A stretch of DNA of 64,000 nt from positions 858,653-922,652 of the forward strand of contig NW_022985188.1 in the NCBI RefSeq assembly GCF_010093535.1, given 5' to 3'. The position numbers and the translations under genes are program-made. Of the stretch, positions 44,779 through 56,645 are shown one piece after another. The notes beneath the pieces are model-generated. The model did no database searches and was not told the origin of the DNA. It saw only the letters and a program-made list of their open reading frames with translations. This DNA comes from Lindgomyces ingoldianus. Taxonomy: Eukaryota; Ascomycota; Dothideomycetes; Pleosporales; Lindgomycetaceae. How positions within the stretch are numbered: position 1 is the stretch's first letter; each line of letters opens with the position of its first letter.

Positions 44779-46218
44779 ATGCGATTCTCCCAGTTCTTAC
44801 TCGGCGCGGCCGCAGTGCTGCCTACTTTGGTGGTAGGGCAGCTATCTGGAAAAGTTGGACCATTGACGAGCCACGCGACGAAGACTTCGAAGAAGACTTG
44901 CAATGTCTTAGATTATGGCGCGAAGGCTGATAAAACTACGGATGTTGGCCCTCCCCTTGCTTCTGCCCACGCTGCTTGCAAATCGGGTGGTACGGTGGTT
45001 ATTCCGTCTGGCGAATATGCGATGAATACATGGGTTTCTCTGACCGGAGGATCTGCTTGGGCGCTGCAGCTAGATGGTGTTATTTATCGCACGGGAACGG
45101 CAGGCGGAAACATGATCTTCGTTGGCAGCACAAGCGATTTCGAACTCTTTTCCAGCACGGGCAAAGGAGCGGTTCAAGGTATGTAAGCCACAATATATCT
45201 CTCGGATGTCCCGACTAAGAGATATCTAGGCAATGGCTACGTTCTTCACGCGCAAGGCAGCAGAACCGGAGCTCGCATTCTCCGCTTAAATAAGGTTACT
45301 AATTTCTCCGTCCATGATGTTGTCCTAGTCGACGCGCCCGCGTTCCACTTCTCCATGGACACATGCACGAACGGCGAGGTCTATAACATGGCCATCCGCG
45401 GCGGCGACTGGGGCGGTCTCGACGGCATTGATGTCTGGAGCAACAACATCTGGATCCACGATGTCATGGTAACTAACAAAGACGAGTGCGTAACAGTTAA
45501 GAGTCCCTCCAAAAATATCCTCATCGAGAACATCTACTGCAACTGGAGTGGTGGATGCGCTCTTGGCTCTCTGGGCGCAAACACTGCCATCTCACTTGTA
45601 CACTATAAGAATATCTATACCTGGAGCTCTAACCAAATGATGATGATCAAGTCGAACGGTGGTAGTGGCTATGTTGAAGATACAGTTTTTGAGAACTTCA
45701 TTGGTCGTGGAAACGCATATTCCCTCGATATTGACCAATACTGGTCCAGCATGTCAGCTGTCGATGGAAGTGGAGTCAAGCTGACGAATTTGACATTCAA
45801 GGTAAGATCACCCAACCCAAACCCCTAAAAGTCCCCGAATTAAAAGACTCCTCAGAACTGGAAAGGTACAGAAGCTAACGGCGCTTCACGCGGACCGATC
45901 AAAGTCATGTGCGCCGATGGTGCGCCCTGTACCGATATTACCATCACCGACTTCTCCATGTGGACCGAGAGCGGATCCAAGCAATGGTACTCCTGCCGCT
46001 CGGCCTACGGTTCCGGATTCTGTCTGAAGTCTGGTAGCGGAGCGTCCTATGCTGCGACGACCTCAACGGTTTCGGCGGCTCCGGCGGGCTATACGGCGGC
46101 AACTATGAAAGATGATTTGAAGACAGCGTTTGGGACTACGCTGAGTATCCCAATTCCTACGATCCCGACGACGTACTACCCCGGGGCGACGCCGTATAGT
46201 AAGATTGCTGGAACCTAA
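44779..46218 (+). CDS. secreted GH28 rhamnogalacturonase-like pectinase
   Basis: Three exons (44779-45178, 45230-45801, 45856-46218) encode 444 residues. Introns of 51 and 54 bp; both keep frame. The ATG at 44779 starts a signal peptide ([19 protein letters not shown]); the longer upstream frame from 44605 is UTR. The mature protein begins [20 protein letters not shown], as in fungal rhamnogalacturonan hydrolases, then [19 protein letters not shown] and the parallel beta-helix repeats. Motifs: [28 protein letters not shown] and [13 protein letters not shown], which replace the polygalacturonase NTD/DD/GHG motifs in the rhamnogalacturonase branch. C-terminal Cys pairs ([17 protein letters not shown]). 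Role: cleaves the rhamnogalacturonan I backbone of pectin outside the cell. The Ser/Thr-rich linker near residue 380 may be O-glycosylated. Confidence 0.9.
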
Positions 46219-46361
46219 AGAGAAGATTGTGGGGATAGGAGTTGAATGGGTGAGAGGTAGCTTTCTTGGTAAATATTCTCAGGTCTTAGGATCCGTATAT
46301 ATACTTGATTTTCAATGCACCTTCAGTACCCTCACTCGCTCTAGCAGTTGACTCTCCAAAG

Positions 46362-46720
46362 CCATTCCTGTTCTTAGATCTCCCAAGAGAGCTCCGTCTC
46401 GTGATCTACTAGTTCATCCCAGTAACCACAAAATACGACGTGCTGGAGAAATAATACTCCTCGCACTCGAATTTAGACTCCTCTACCGCCACCGATTCCT
46501 CCTTTAACCGTATCATTCGCTCCATTCACTCCGGAATCCTCTAACTACCGCCCGATCCATGTCGGAGCCTCACAAATCCTACGGCCAGAGATGGTAGTGG
46601 ATGCGCTCAACACTAGAAATCTTACTATTACTAAGTAAAGGACTCTAAGAGCGCTGTGCGGATATTAACATACGCTGTTGAAGGAGCCAGATTTTTCATT
46701 TGAGAAGGATGCTATGAAGA
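46362..46720 (+). pseudogene. remnant of an F-box/2EXR-like fungal gene
   Basis: Begins FLFLDLPRELRLVIY followed by TAG and FIPVTTKYDVLE, matching the opening (LPxELRxxIYE) of a very large fungal family. Further short coding-like pieces in another frame (LLALEFRLLYRHRF) indicate frameshifts. The remainder is not readable. Confidence 0.5.
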
Positions 46721-47328
46721 CGACGCTAGGTAACAAGCATAAAACAGACGAAGAGGAGAAGAATAATGAGCCTAATAACAAGGATACTTAAGTGATGTAT
46801 CCGCGCCTTGAGATCTCCTGAGACTGTTCTGGATCCACGGTTTCGGGCGTGGGCCAGCAAAGTCGTGGGGTAGATGGCCTATCGGAGTTCTTCTCCTGGC
46901 TACAACAGGGGGTACTGCATGTTCGAGGTGGGGATGATTGGTCTGTGAGAGCTGAGGGCGCGGCACCTGGAAGCGGATTTCTGTTGCTTCTTCTGGGCAA
47001 TTAGTATAGGGTTCTCGAACGGAGATGTGCGGTATTCCATGCTGAATCTTACGTCAGGGGAAGAATCGGACGGCGTGCTTGACAAATATGTTCAGTGGCA
47101 AAGAGGTTGGTTTATTGTGCCCACCGCAGCACCCAAAAGTTGAATTAATCTGGGGAGAGATGGTGCGAGAGGAGGAATGGGGGTGAAGGAAATGGGTTGT
47201 GAGAAGCCGATGTTGGGATGTTGGCTGTAGAACTACGCATGGTAGCATGGAATAGAAAGTGTGCATAAATATGACCAGACTAGCCTGTGGAAAAGTGGGT
47301 GGCCCCAATTCGTTTGGTTGGCCTGATA
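46721..47328. other. intergenic
   Basis: No supported gene; 3' flank of the WDR89-like gene. Short frames overlap on both strands. Confidence 0.5.
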
Positions 47329-48835
47329 TCAGTATGGATTATAACGTGCTTTCCTTCCTCCTTCAGCTACATTGCCGCCGGGGCCTTTACGTTTCTCCTT
47401 CTTCCCCATGCGCTTCTCTTTCCTGTCTTTGTCTTTGATTCTCTTAGGCGTCCCCAAGGCGCCTTCGTCGTCGATATCCATGCCTTCGTCACCCGGCAGC
47501 TTCCACGCGCGGATAAACCCGTCTTCGCCGACGGTGTAGGTTGTGTGGCTCTGTGGTGCACAGAATTAGTGAATCGTTGTATTAATGTTTGGTATGTAGA
47601 GCTTACGTGGACATCTGTAAATACATCACGGATAATTTCTCCTCCGTGGGCGTCTGGGAGACGGAGTGACATTTCGAGATCGTAGTCGTATTGAAGAGGG
47701 GGGGATTGAGGTGCTTTTTGGATGGGGATTAGGTCTAGGGTGCTGGAACTGGAACCCGGAGGCGTTAGATCGGCACTGTTACCCAGAGGGTGGATGGCTA
47801 CGTGGAGGGGACTTGAAAGGACTAGGAATGCATGCAAAGACTCCATACCTATGTTTACCAGCCGCAATAAAGGCTTCGTCACCAACCCAATGGATCTTAG
47901 CCATGTACTCACAATCTAGCTTCTCCCGCATATCACCAAAGATCGTAGGAGTCGGTTCCTCTTCTTCCTCATGGCTTTGGAGCGCGTAGAAGCTCATAGT
48001 TTCATCTGTTCCCAGGGTGTAGATATCAGTGGTGGGGTACATGAATCCTGCATGTGCGACGGCGGATCGGTGGTTGATGACTTGATAGAGAGCTTCTTCT
48101 TCGTCGGGCTTGCTGACGTCGAAGATGTTGACTAGACCGTCAGTGCTAGAGGATAGGAGAAGGGTAGGGTGATTTGGGTGGAGTTGGAGGTCAGTTATGG
48201 TGTCGGTATGGGATTCTATTAGCTCGAGGAGGGGCTTTTGTACATTTCGTTGGTCCCTGACATTGTTAGGATGTGGATGGCTAGCTGAGTCGGATGCAGA
48301 GTTCTTCGGATGAGGATCCACGAGTACCATACCATATCAGGACTGGAGATACCCCGGGCCCATCATCGGGGTTCTCAATACCAGCTGCAATGAAATTTCT
48401 GGGGTTGTTGCAAACGAGAGACGAAATCAATTTATTCGCTACGCCATCCATCTCATCAGCCTTGATCTTCCTCCCTCTCGAGTAATGGGCATACTCACGG
48501 CTCTGAATAAGCATAACCTTGTTTCTATTTCTCTTGTCCCAAAACCTAATCATTCCATCTCTTCCTGCGGTCGCAACCACATTGCTTAGCGGATCATCGA
48601 CTCGCTCAAGACACGTGACGCTTTCATTCACGTTTTTGATGACACCGTCGGGAAGCACTTTGAGGGTTGCTGGATTAATGAAGTGAAGGGAGTCATCGGA
48701 AGATATTACAGCGAGGGCGTCGGTTTGGAAGTAGGAGAGTGGATCTGTGCGGGGAGACGTGGAAAGGATCTTGTAGATGTATGAGTTGGGTGCGAGGCTG
48801 AGGTCGGAGTGGAAGGCTTGAGTGAGGGGGGCCAT
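47329..48835 (-). CDS. WD40-repeat protein, WDR89-like
   Basis: Four exons on the minus strand: 48835-48333, 48256-47849, 47775-47607 and 47550-47329. 433 residues, with all three introns (48257-48332, 47776-47848, 47551-47606) restoring frame. Blades include DALAVISSDDSLHFINPATL, NVVATAGRDGMIRFWDKRN, ITDLQLHPNHPTLLLSSSTD, DGLVNIFDV and TYTVGEDGFIRAWKL, consistent with one propeller. The C-terminus is highly basic (KRIKDKDRKEKRMGKKEKRK) and ends ARYNPY, which resembles the tail of fungal WDR89 proteins. The start is uncertain: an upstream frame begins with GTG at 48886, and an ATG at about 48920 could be joined by a further intron. Cellular role not established; the basic tail suggests nucleus or nucleolus. 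Divergent from SDHC. Confidence 0.82.
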
Positions 48836-49508
48836 TGGGACGATGTCCGTCAAACAGCAGATGGGTGTGACTTGGGTTGGTATCACCTGGTTCCGAGATT
48901 TGCTGGGTTGATCTTCATGCTATGGAAATGATAATTGGGAGGCTAGGTTTGTGAGGCTGCAAGAATTTCAGAGTGCGAACAAGGTTGATGTCACCGGGTA
49001 AGAAACACTCCATCACAAAGGGATTGAAGACATGCACCACGGAATCAATACAATAAATGTATGTTTAAGAAGCTATACAGAAAAGGTTTTTGGCATTGCA
49101 ACGCTAAGATGTTCCCCATCAGAAGATGTCACCCTGGATATGAAACGCACTCGACCACTTAGAACGACAAAATGCGCGATTAACTACGGGTTTTCCTTCT
49201 CGAAACCTCGTCTCCAGGTCCGATGGCATAACGCCAACAGCCAAGTCGTATCTCCGCAAAGTCAGGGCCTGAGGCTCGTTGACGGCGATATCGAAGTTCC
49301 TTGAAGAAAGCAGAAGCCTCCCGCGAAAAGATTTCGGGTCACTGTTACGGGCTGTGACTAAGCGTGCGACTGTGATTGGTTGCTCGGCAACATGTGAGAA
49401 ACAGCCGAGCGGATGGGCTGGAGTTCAGTGCGTGAACACTCCACCACGACATCACCAACAGGACACTCACCTCTATACCCAAAGCTCAATTGGCACCGAT
49501 TGAGCAGA
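48836..49508. other. bidirectional promoter between WDR89-like gene and SDHC
   Basis: About 670 bp between divergent starts. No other gene supported. Confidence 0.55.
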
Positions 49509-50128
49509 ATGGCTTCGCAGCGAGTATTCCAGCTGGGCCTACGACGGGCTGCCGTGCCTAGCTTCTCCAAGGTCCAGCCGGCGGGGCGCATGGTACAGCG
49601 GAGGTAGGGAGCTCGCCTGACAACCCCCTCACCAGCTCTTTCTAGCTACATTGAGGGCCTATCTTCAATGCTAATGGAATATCTAGGCTCGCAGCTACAC
49701 AGCACTTTGGAGAATCCGAAGGCCAGCAAATTCTCGCCAAACAGCGTCTCCGGCGCCCTGTCTCCCCCCACCTCACCATCTACCGACCCCAGATCACCTG
49801 GTATGCCTCGTCCCTCAACCGTATCACCGGTGTCGCTCTCAGCGGCACTCTCTACCTCTTCGGCATCGCTTATCTCGCTGCTCCCACCCTCGGCTGGCAT
49901 CTCGAGACTCCCTCGCTTGTTGCTGCGGTTGCATCGTGGCCGGTGTTCGTAAAGGTTGGCGCAAAGCTTGCCGTGTCTTTCCCGTTCATCTTTCATTCTT
50001 TGAATGGCGTTAGGCATTTGGTTTGGGATGTTGGTCTAGGATTTAAGAATGTGACTGTCACTCAGACTGGTTGGGCTGTCGTGGGGTTGAGCGTTGTGGG
50101 CTCGCTATACCTTTCTCTCCTTGCTTGA
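49509..50128 (+). CDS. sdhC: succinate dehydrogenase cytochrome b subunit (SDHC/Sdh3)
   Basis: Two exons, 49509-49603 and 49687-50128, with an 83-bp intron (GTAGGG...ATCTAG), encode 178 residues. Residues 1-30 are a basic amphipathic mitochondrial presequence (RVFQLGLRRAAVP). The core has the family signature RPVSPHLTIYRPQITWYASS-LNRITG, which lines the ubiquinone site, and three membrane helices (GTLYLFGIAYLAAP; VKVGAKLAVSFPFIFH; TQTGWAVVGLSVVGSLYLSL). FHSLNGVRHLVWD carries His135, the heme b ligand by family comparison, and His142. Role: membrane anchor of complex II, passing electrons from succinate to ubiquinone in the inner mitochondrial membrane. It is one of the subunits targeted by SDHI fungicides. 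Confidence 0.95.
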
Positions 50129-50651
50129 GGGATTGAGAAGGAAGAATTAGATAAGAAGTAGCATAGGCGAGGAATATGCGGAGGAAGATAAGTGGTCGTT
50201 GAATCATCTTGGACGTCTCGGTCTTGGGCCAGTTAGGTCAGACCACACAATTGTACATTTTCTGTGACATTTCAATGCGAAGGTATTAAAACTGCGGCTT
50301 CCGTCTTAGGAAAGTGCTGAGGACGAGCATCGTCTTCTATATTATTTTTGCATGAAGCAGTACCTCTCTCACTTTGGAAAGTTAAGTGAGATGCCACTTT
50401 TGCTCCAACAGGTTCACTGCGTACAAACTGGCTCCTTCTCTTTTCAATGGTTTGGTTCACAAGAGATAGGAGGGAATGGACACTCCGTCATGGCAGACAA
50501 AGAAACACCCCGGAGTGTTTGCAGCTTATAAGCGGGAGTCGTCACGTTACCGCGCGACATTCGGAGAATTTCCAAGACAAATTTAGCCTAGCAAAGATCA
50601 GAGACACAGCCAACCTCGCATCAAAGACTCAAATCCAGTAGGCATTTTGCC
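50129..50651. other. intergenic, SDHC 3' flank and Crb2/Rad9 promoter
   Basis: 520 bp without a supported gene. Confidence 0.6.
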
Positions 50652-53600
50652 ATGGCGCCAGGCGACTCGCAAGAATTCACCGTGTTACGAGATGACTTCT
50701 ATGATGTGAGTTATCACTTTTTAACTTTGGTGATGGGGCGTTTGGCGGCTTCCACCCTGGTCATTTTGTGCAGTTGTGCGCCGATCTCGAATCACCACAG
50801 CTGACAAGCTTTCACGCGCCCCAGGACCCGTCGCAGCTCTCACAATTGCTCAGGCAGCGCGCTGGGGACGCGAGGTCGCTCCAATTCACCGATTCCACCG
50901 CCACCCATCCCTCGGCCAGCACCAACGGCGCTGTTACGGCGGAGATAGCATTGAATCCCGAACCCCTCCAGCAGCAGGTACCCGCGCTCCGTCCACCGTG
51001 CAATCCAACGCCCCGACGCGCGCCTCAACCCACGAGATATGCGAAACCGAGCCTGCTAACTCACAAGACTGCGCCGACGAGCTCGGGGTTTGTGAGAGAG
51101 CGGGAAGGCGGGGAAAAGATGCATCGGAGCTTTGCAGGGGCCATGGACGACGTCCCCGGCGACACGCAGCCGGACAGCCAGATGTACAAGACCTGGACCA
51201 GTGGCATCTTCGATCATGCCAGCAATAGCGGCACAAATCCGACTTCGCTTCTCCAGCTGGTCGAGGACGGCGGAGGCACACCCACAGCTGGTTCCAACGG
51301 CGTCAAGGCCGTGGGATTCAGCCCACAGCAGCACAGTCACACGACTACCAGTCCTACTGCCATTCCCGAGGATGATCCCGAGACACAGTTCCGATTCGAC
51401 CCTGCGCTTACGAGCCCGCTCAAGTTTGAGACCCCGGCTATGGCGGGAAAGAAGCGCGATAGTCAAGGCCAAGTGCTGAGTTCGGCAATGAAGACAGCGA
51501 CAACACCTGGTACAACTCTGTCTACTGCCTTTTTTGGGGCTGGTGGCGGGAACGGAGCCATTGGACATGCCATGTCGCTCACGCAGGTCTTCAATGCCAC
51601 TCAGGACGGCACCTCCCCCATCGTGGGCGCTCCGAGCGATGACCCTGTGTTCCAGCGACCCTCGCCCAATTTCACAAATGCACGGCACTCTAGTCCAATC
51701 CAAGCCTTGTCGAGCCCTACGAAAGCTGGCCGCACGGATCCTCCTTTCAGGTCGTCGAGCGAACCTAGGGCTGAATATGTCACGATTAAGCAGTCACAGG
51801 AGCGGCGAGCGCGAGAAACTCTACGCAAAGACGCCACAGTCGCTGCGCAAGATAGTTGGGGTGAGCCTACAGAGGCACAGAAACAGGCCGCCATACGTAG
51901 GGCAAGGAAGCAATTTGACAGGGAGGCGGGAAAATCGTTCGCACTGGTCGCAGCACCAGCTCGACCGACCCCACGAAGAGGCAGGAGAAGCAGTTTACTG
52001 TCAGAAACTCCGCAATATAAAACTCCGGTAGCTCTCAGGACGTCACGCAGGACCGCCGTTGATGAACCAACCGTGCTGCTTAGCAATGAGGACGACGTAG
52101 ATGAACTATCACAACCCACCCCACTGAACGTGGACGGCGGTGATGATTCACTGGATGAACTGTCACAGGGAATTCCTTCTAGTTCAGTACGCCCCTCCCG
52201 AACCCCAACCATTACTACGCGTCGGAGGAACAGCGCAGACAATAGGATCCAAGTCGCAAACACATCCTCCCATCCTCGTCGGACGTTACTAGGCCGGGCA
52301 GCCCGTACGTCTTCTCTACCTGAAAGTCCTTCCTCAGAACCGCATCGCGAGTCGCAATTCAAGGGTGGCGTTCAGCCCTCGCCTAAGTGTCCTTCCCGAT
52401 TGAGAAATAGCGAGGAATGCGTCACCATCATGGATTCACAGCCTGATCTAGAGGGTATACCGCGACCAAAGCCTCTTATCATTCCATCATCACCTTCTGT
52501 AAATCAATATAGCATTTCTCAAACTGTCATGGCCACGAAGACTTGCTACACCAGCCAAGTCATTTCGTCATCTATGCCTCCTCTACCTTCGCGATCTAGC
52601 TCACTAGAGCTAGGTGAGAATCGAGACGGCGATGACCAAGAATACGACGAGGAACGTGTGCCTAGCAGTCCGCCGGCAATTGCTCATGAAGATGAAATCG
52701 TTTATGACGAGCATTCCGCTGATGAAGAGGAACACGAGGAAGAGCATAACGAGGAGGCTGAAGATGTTGAGGAAGCCGAGGAAGGGGAAGGTGTAAATGA
52801 AAATGTTGACATAGAGGACGATGACGAGGTTCAAAATACAGGGGATGGGGGGTTAGCCGAGACACATGATGAAGACCAGGAGTTGATTCCTTCCAGTCAG
52901 CCAGAGCATGATGACACCAACAGCCCGACGCATAAGCCTCCCGAGCGTCCTCAATTCCAGCGCCAATCTACTGTTCCAGAGTCAGACATGCCTGAGGATA
53001 CTGAGCTGCCCAGCATTGCTCAGCCCAGAGTTACAGAACATGTTATAGAACATGACAGCAATCATAGGGATGAGTCTGCAGCAGGCGAAAGCGTTGCCCC
53101 GAATCAAACCAACAGCACGGAGCTTTTCCACACTGCTCGTGAGGACCAAACGCCCTCTCAATTAGACAATCCCTCGGGTGAAGCCCCCAAAGACGTCGAA
53201 GCCTCAAGCAGCGAGCAAGCCCGTCGGTTCCGGTCCCTCACCGACATTGCAAATCTACCAGAGACACAGCAAACTACTGACGTCGGCGACATCGAGATCC
53301 CACAACTAAGCTTCACCGATGACCTAGATGACAGTTTCAATCAAATGCTCTCCGGGGCTTCCCCTCTCAGGCCAGCGGCCAAGAGGAGGAAGGTTGTCTA
53401 TAGCGCAAAAAGGGGCCCAGCGTTCGTGAACCTGGTCAGAGGCTCAGACTCAGCGTCTAAAATAGCGCCCCCATCTCCGCTAATGCAGGTTGAAAAGTCC
53501 CGCGAGAATACCCCACCTTTCACGAACGAACGAGAAGAGGAAGGCGTATTAGCTCCAGCTCATGCCCGAGAAGAGGCCATCTTTGCGAAGCCAGCGACAT

Positions 53601-55537
53601 TAAAATCAGAACGACCGTCCGCTTCTCTGCAAAAAACACGGGCGAAGAATAAAAAGGGGGCATTGAAGCCAGTTAACAGGTCACGTCTCGCAAAATCTAC
53701 ACTCGCGCCAAGATCTTCCTCGCACATCTCCGAAGTCTCGAACTCACAGTCTAGTTCTCTTAAAAACCCTGGTCACCAGCATGGTGATGTCGAAATGCCA
53801 GACGCTGGTGTTCCTATGGACACTCATGGTATCGTCGACGACGCAGGTGCGGATGAGCCGGATGAGCTCGCCGGTCCTACACCACCCAAACATGTTCGAG
53901 CAGTTCGGATTGTCTCAGACCCAGCCGACCGTGGTGAGGCTCCGTCTGGAGAACCACTTGTACCAAACCGAGTCGTTGCTTATTGGCCAGGAGGCAAGCG
54001 GCTCTTCTATCCTGCTACATGTCTGGGTCGTGCTGACAACCGCCATCTGCAAATACGTTACGATGATGGCAATCTCCATCACCTAGAGCTTGCGCATATT
54101 CGCGCGTTTGATCTTCGTATTGGCGATCCGGTCAAAGTGGACGAGATTGGCATGAAGAAGCATCACTACGTCGTTGTCGGTTTCAAGGATAAAATCGATG
54201 TCGAGACGGCAGAGGAGTATCCACTAACCGACCGTCTTGGATACATGACCGTTCTATTGGAGTTGAAACAGAGAGATAGTCTACTTAACGACGCTACCAA
54301 GGACGCCAGCGAGGTTATCTCAGTGCCCATGACAAAGGTGTATCTTACGCAACAGCTGTGGAACAAGTTCCGTGATCGAGTGTACCACTTCAATCCGCCC
54401 GTCAGTCCCAGCGAATCCGCTTCCCGAGTCGCGACTCCATCCGTAACCGGTGACCGCCCTCATACTCCATCCAAATCTCGTCGAAGCACCGCAGGCCCGT
54501 CAATGCTAAAGGACTCGATAAACCGAGCGGGCTCTGTATCATCGTCCATGAGAACGGGGACTGTATTCGCGAACATGGCTTTCGCAATAACCGCCACGCA
54601 AGATTCCTTGGATCGAGACAGCATCGCTAACCTCATAACCACCAACGGCGGTGAAGTCCTGGAAGATGGATTCCACGAGCTCTTCGAAAACATCGGTAAC
54701 TCCTCTTCGTTCTCCTCTCCCCCACCCAAACCCAGCAAACTCCACAATGGCAAAGGCAAAGCAAAACCAAAATCTAAGCCCTCAACTTCAACCACGACTT
54801 CCGAATCCGGCACCGGCGCCGACGAACTCATCATCAAATCCCGCCACCGCAACCTAGGCTTCGTAGCCCTAATCTCAGACTCTCATTCCCGCCGCACGAA
54901 ATACATCCAAGCCCTCGCCCTCAACCTCCCCTGTCTTCACTACCGCTGGATCTCGGACTCTCTGGCTGCAAACAAATCCTTGCCTTTCGCACCCTATCTC
55001 CTACCCGCCGGTATCGCGGGCTACCTCGGCCCCGGCGTCGTGCGGTCCCGGACAATAGAGTTGTATAATCCGTACAGTGAGGATGCGGAATTTGCGGGCA
55101 GAGTCGGGAGTCGGGAGTTTTTGCTTGCAGGCATGAGTGTATTGCTAGTTATGGGGAAAATTAAGAAAGATGTTGAAAGGAAGAAGCCGTATTTGTTTCT
55201 TACACATGCGCTGGGGCCGAAGGTTGTTGGTCGCTGCGCAGACCTGGGAGCTGCGAGAACGATGATAAAAGGTGGGGAGTGGGATTGGGTGTATGTTGAT
55301 GGTGGGAAGAAGGGGGTGGAGAATGCGGAGAAGGTGCTGTTTGAGGGGAAGAAAAATGTTACGTCGACACCTAGTGCGAGTGCACAGGGGAGAAGTAAGA
55401 AGAGAAAGAGGGATGACCCTTCTACGAACATCGTGCCTACGGTCAGGAGCGGGGTGGTCAGAGGCAAGAATGTGAAGGTTGTGAGTGATGAGTTTGTTAT
55501 TCAGAGTCTGATTCTCGGTGCACTGGTGGAGGCGTAA
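50652..55537 (+). CDS. crb2: DNA-damage checkpoint mediator, Crb2/Rad9/53BP1 family
   Basis: Two exons, 50652-50705 and 50774-55537 (68-bp intron GTGAGT...TGCAG, phase 0), encode 1,605 residues. The first exon gives only 18 residues (MAPGDSQEFTVLRDDFYD). Residues ~20-1060 are disordered and contain many SQ/TQ sites, expected ATM/ATR targets, and a long acidic tract (EDEEEHEEEHNEEAE-like, about 52710-52850). A Tudor-like module follows (NRVVAYWPGGKRLFYPATCL, RYDDGNLHHLELAHIRAFDL), then two C-terminal BRCT repeats (FANMAFAITATQDSLDR, NGGEVLEDGF; LGFVALISDSHSRRTKYIQ, LPCLHYRWISDSL). Family knowledge: the protein binds methylated H4K20 and phosphorylated H2A at breaks and activates the Chk1/Rad53-type kinases. 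Intact. Confidence 0.92.
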
Positions 55538-56645
55538 GCTCTGTTATTGCGCATTCAGAATCTGAATGCACTACTAAAACGGCGGGTGGTATTTCGGTGT
55601 CGGTGTTAATGGGAACTGTAGGATGGATGGTTTATCTTGGCGAGAGCGTATGTATGGTGTCACCTTTATCGAGTCTGATTTCGGTGCAGGTGTTGTATGC
55701 TCCTTAAAAGCCTAGCTGTGGCGTTGAAACGGGAGCGCATATTGCCTCCCCTCTCCAGCTCTCAGGCACATCCATGCGGGCTAGATATAGTACAAGACGG
55801 AACAATACGGTACGAAATAGCCCGGCATGTAGAGGTAAGCATGCTATCAGTCCAGCTTAAACTGTACCGTGTGTAGAAGTCAGACCTCAAGCGAAATATA
55901 TGCCTAGAGAATGAGTACACTACAGGGAAAGCAAAAAGTAGGCGAAATCAAGGTTTAACCCTCGGGAAAAAGCATGCTATAAAAACATCTAACAACTATA
56001 GGTAACACTACACCTCCATTTTCATTGCCATTTTCGAGACCTGCTGCGAGTAATTCTAGCTCTATGTGCGGTGTGATGTGATATATACCTGGCTCCAGTA
56101 ATCGAATAACCACATGGGGTGGAGCAGTAGTATGTAATCTGAGAACCATTTGTCAATAATTGTGTACTAGAATGAAGGCATGGGACTGGTACACTACACT
56201 ACATATAGAGAATGGAGGTGATGAGTGGTCGGGTAGAATATCTAACTAGTCGAAAGATGCGCGCATGAATGATTTGCGTAAAATGGCATTGCGGGCTGTA
56301 CTGCACGTTGAACGCGAGGTAGATAGATACAAGTATGGAGATGTGCATCAATGGATAACATTACGGTTGAGCTTACTAAGCTCAGAGTCTACATCCCCTA
56401 CATATACTACTTTCGTCATAATATGAGATGACATGTACATATATTTGTTCATCTGTCTAATTACACTCTTACCTCATTCTGGCCTGGCCTACGGCGCCCT
56501 GCCACTACGATTAGGATTATCGATCTCTATTCCGTTCTCACCCATGTACAAGGTTCCTGGCCCGCGGCTCGCCTTCTCTTCTCCCACTCGGTTTGCCTCC
56601 CTACATGCCTAGTCCAGAAAACAAGTACGCCTAAGCGGGCTTCGC
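55538..56645. other. convergent intergenic region
   Basis: 1.1 kb between the 3' ends of the checkpoint gene and ERG7. No gene supported. Confidence 0.6.

Noticed and set aside
51056..52362. Long antisense open frames (215 and 253 codons) opposite the Crb2/Rad9 gene
   Set aside because: They are shadows of the Ser/Pro-rich coding strand; the + strand protein has clear Tudor and BRCT domains.
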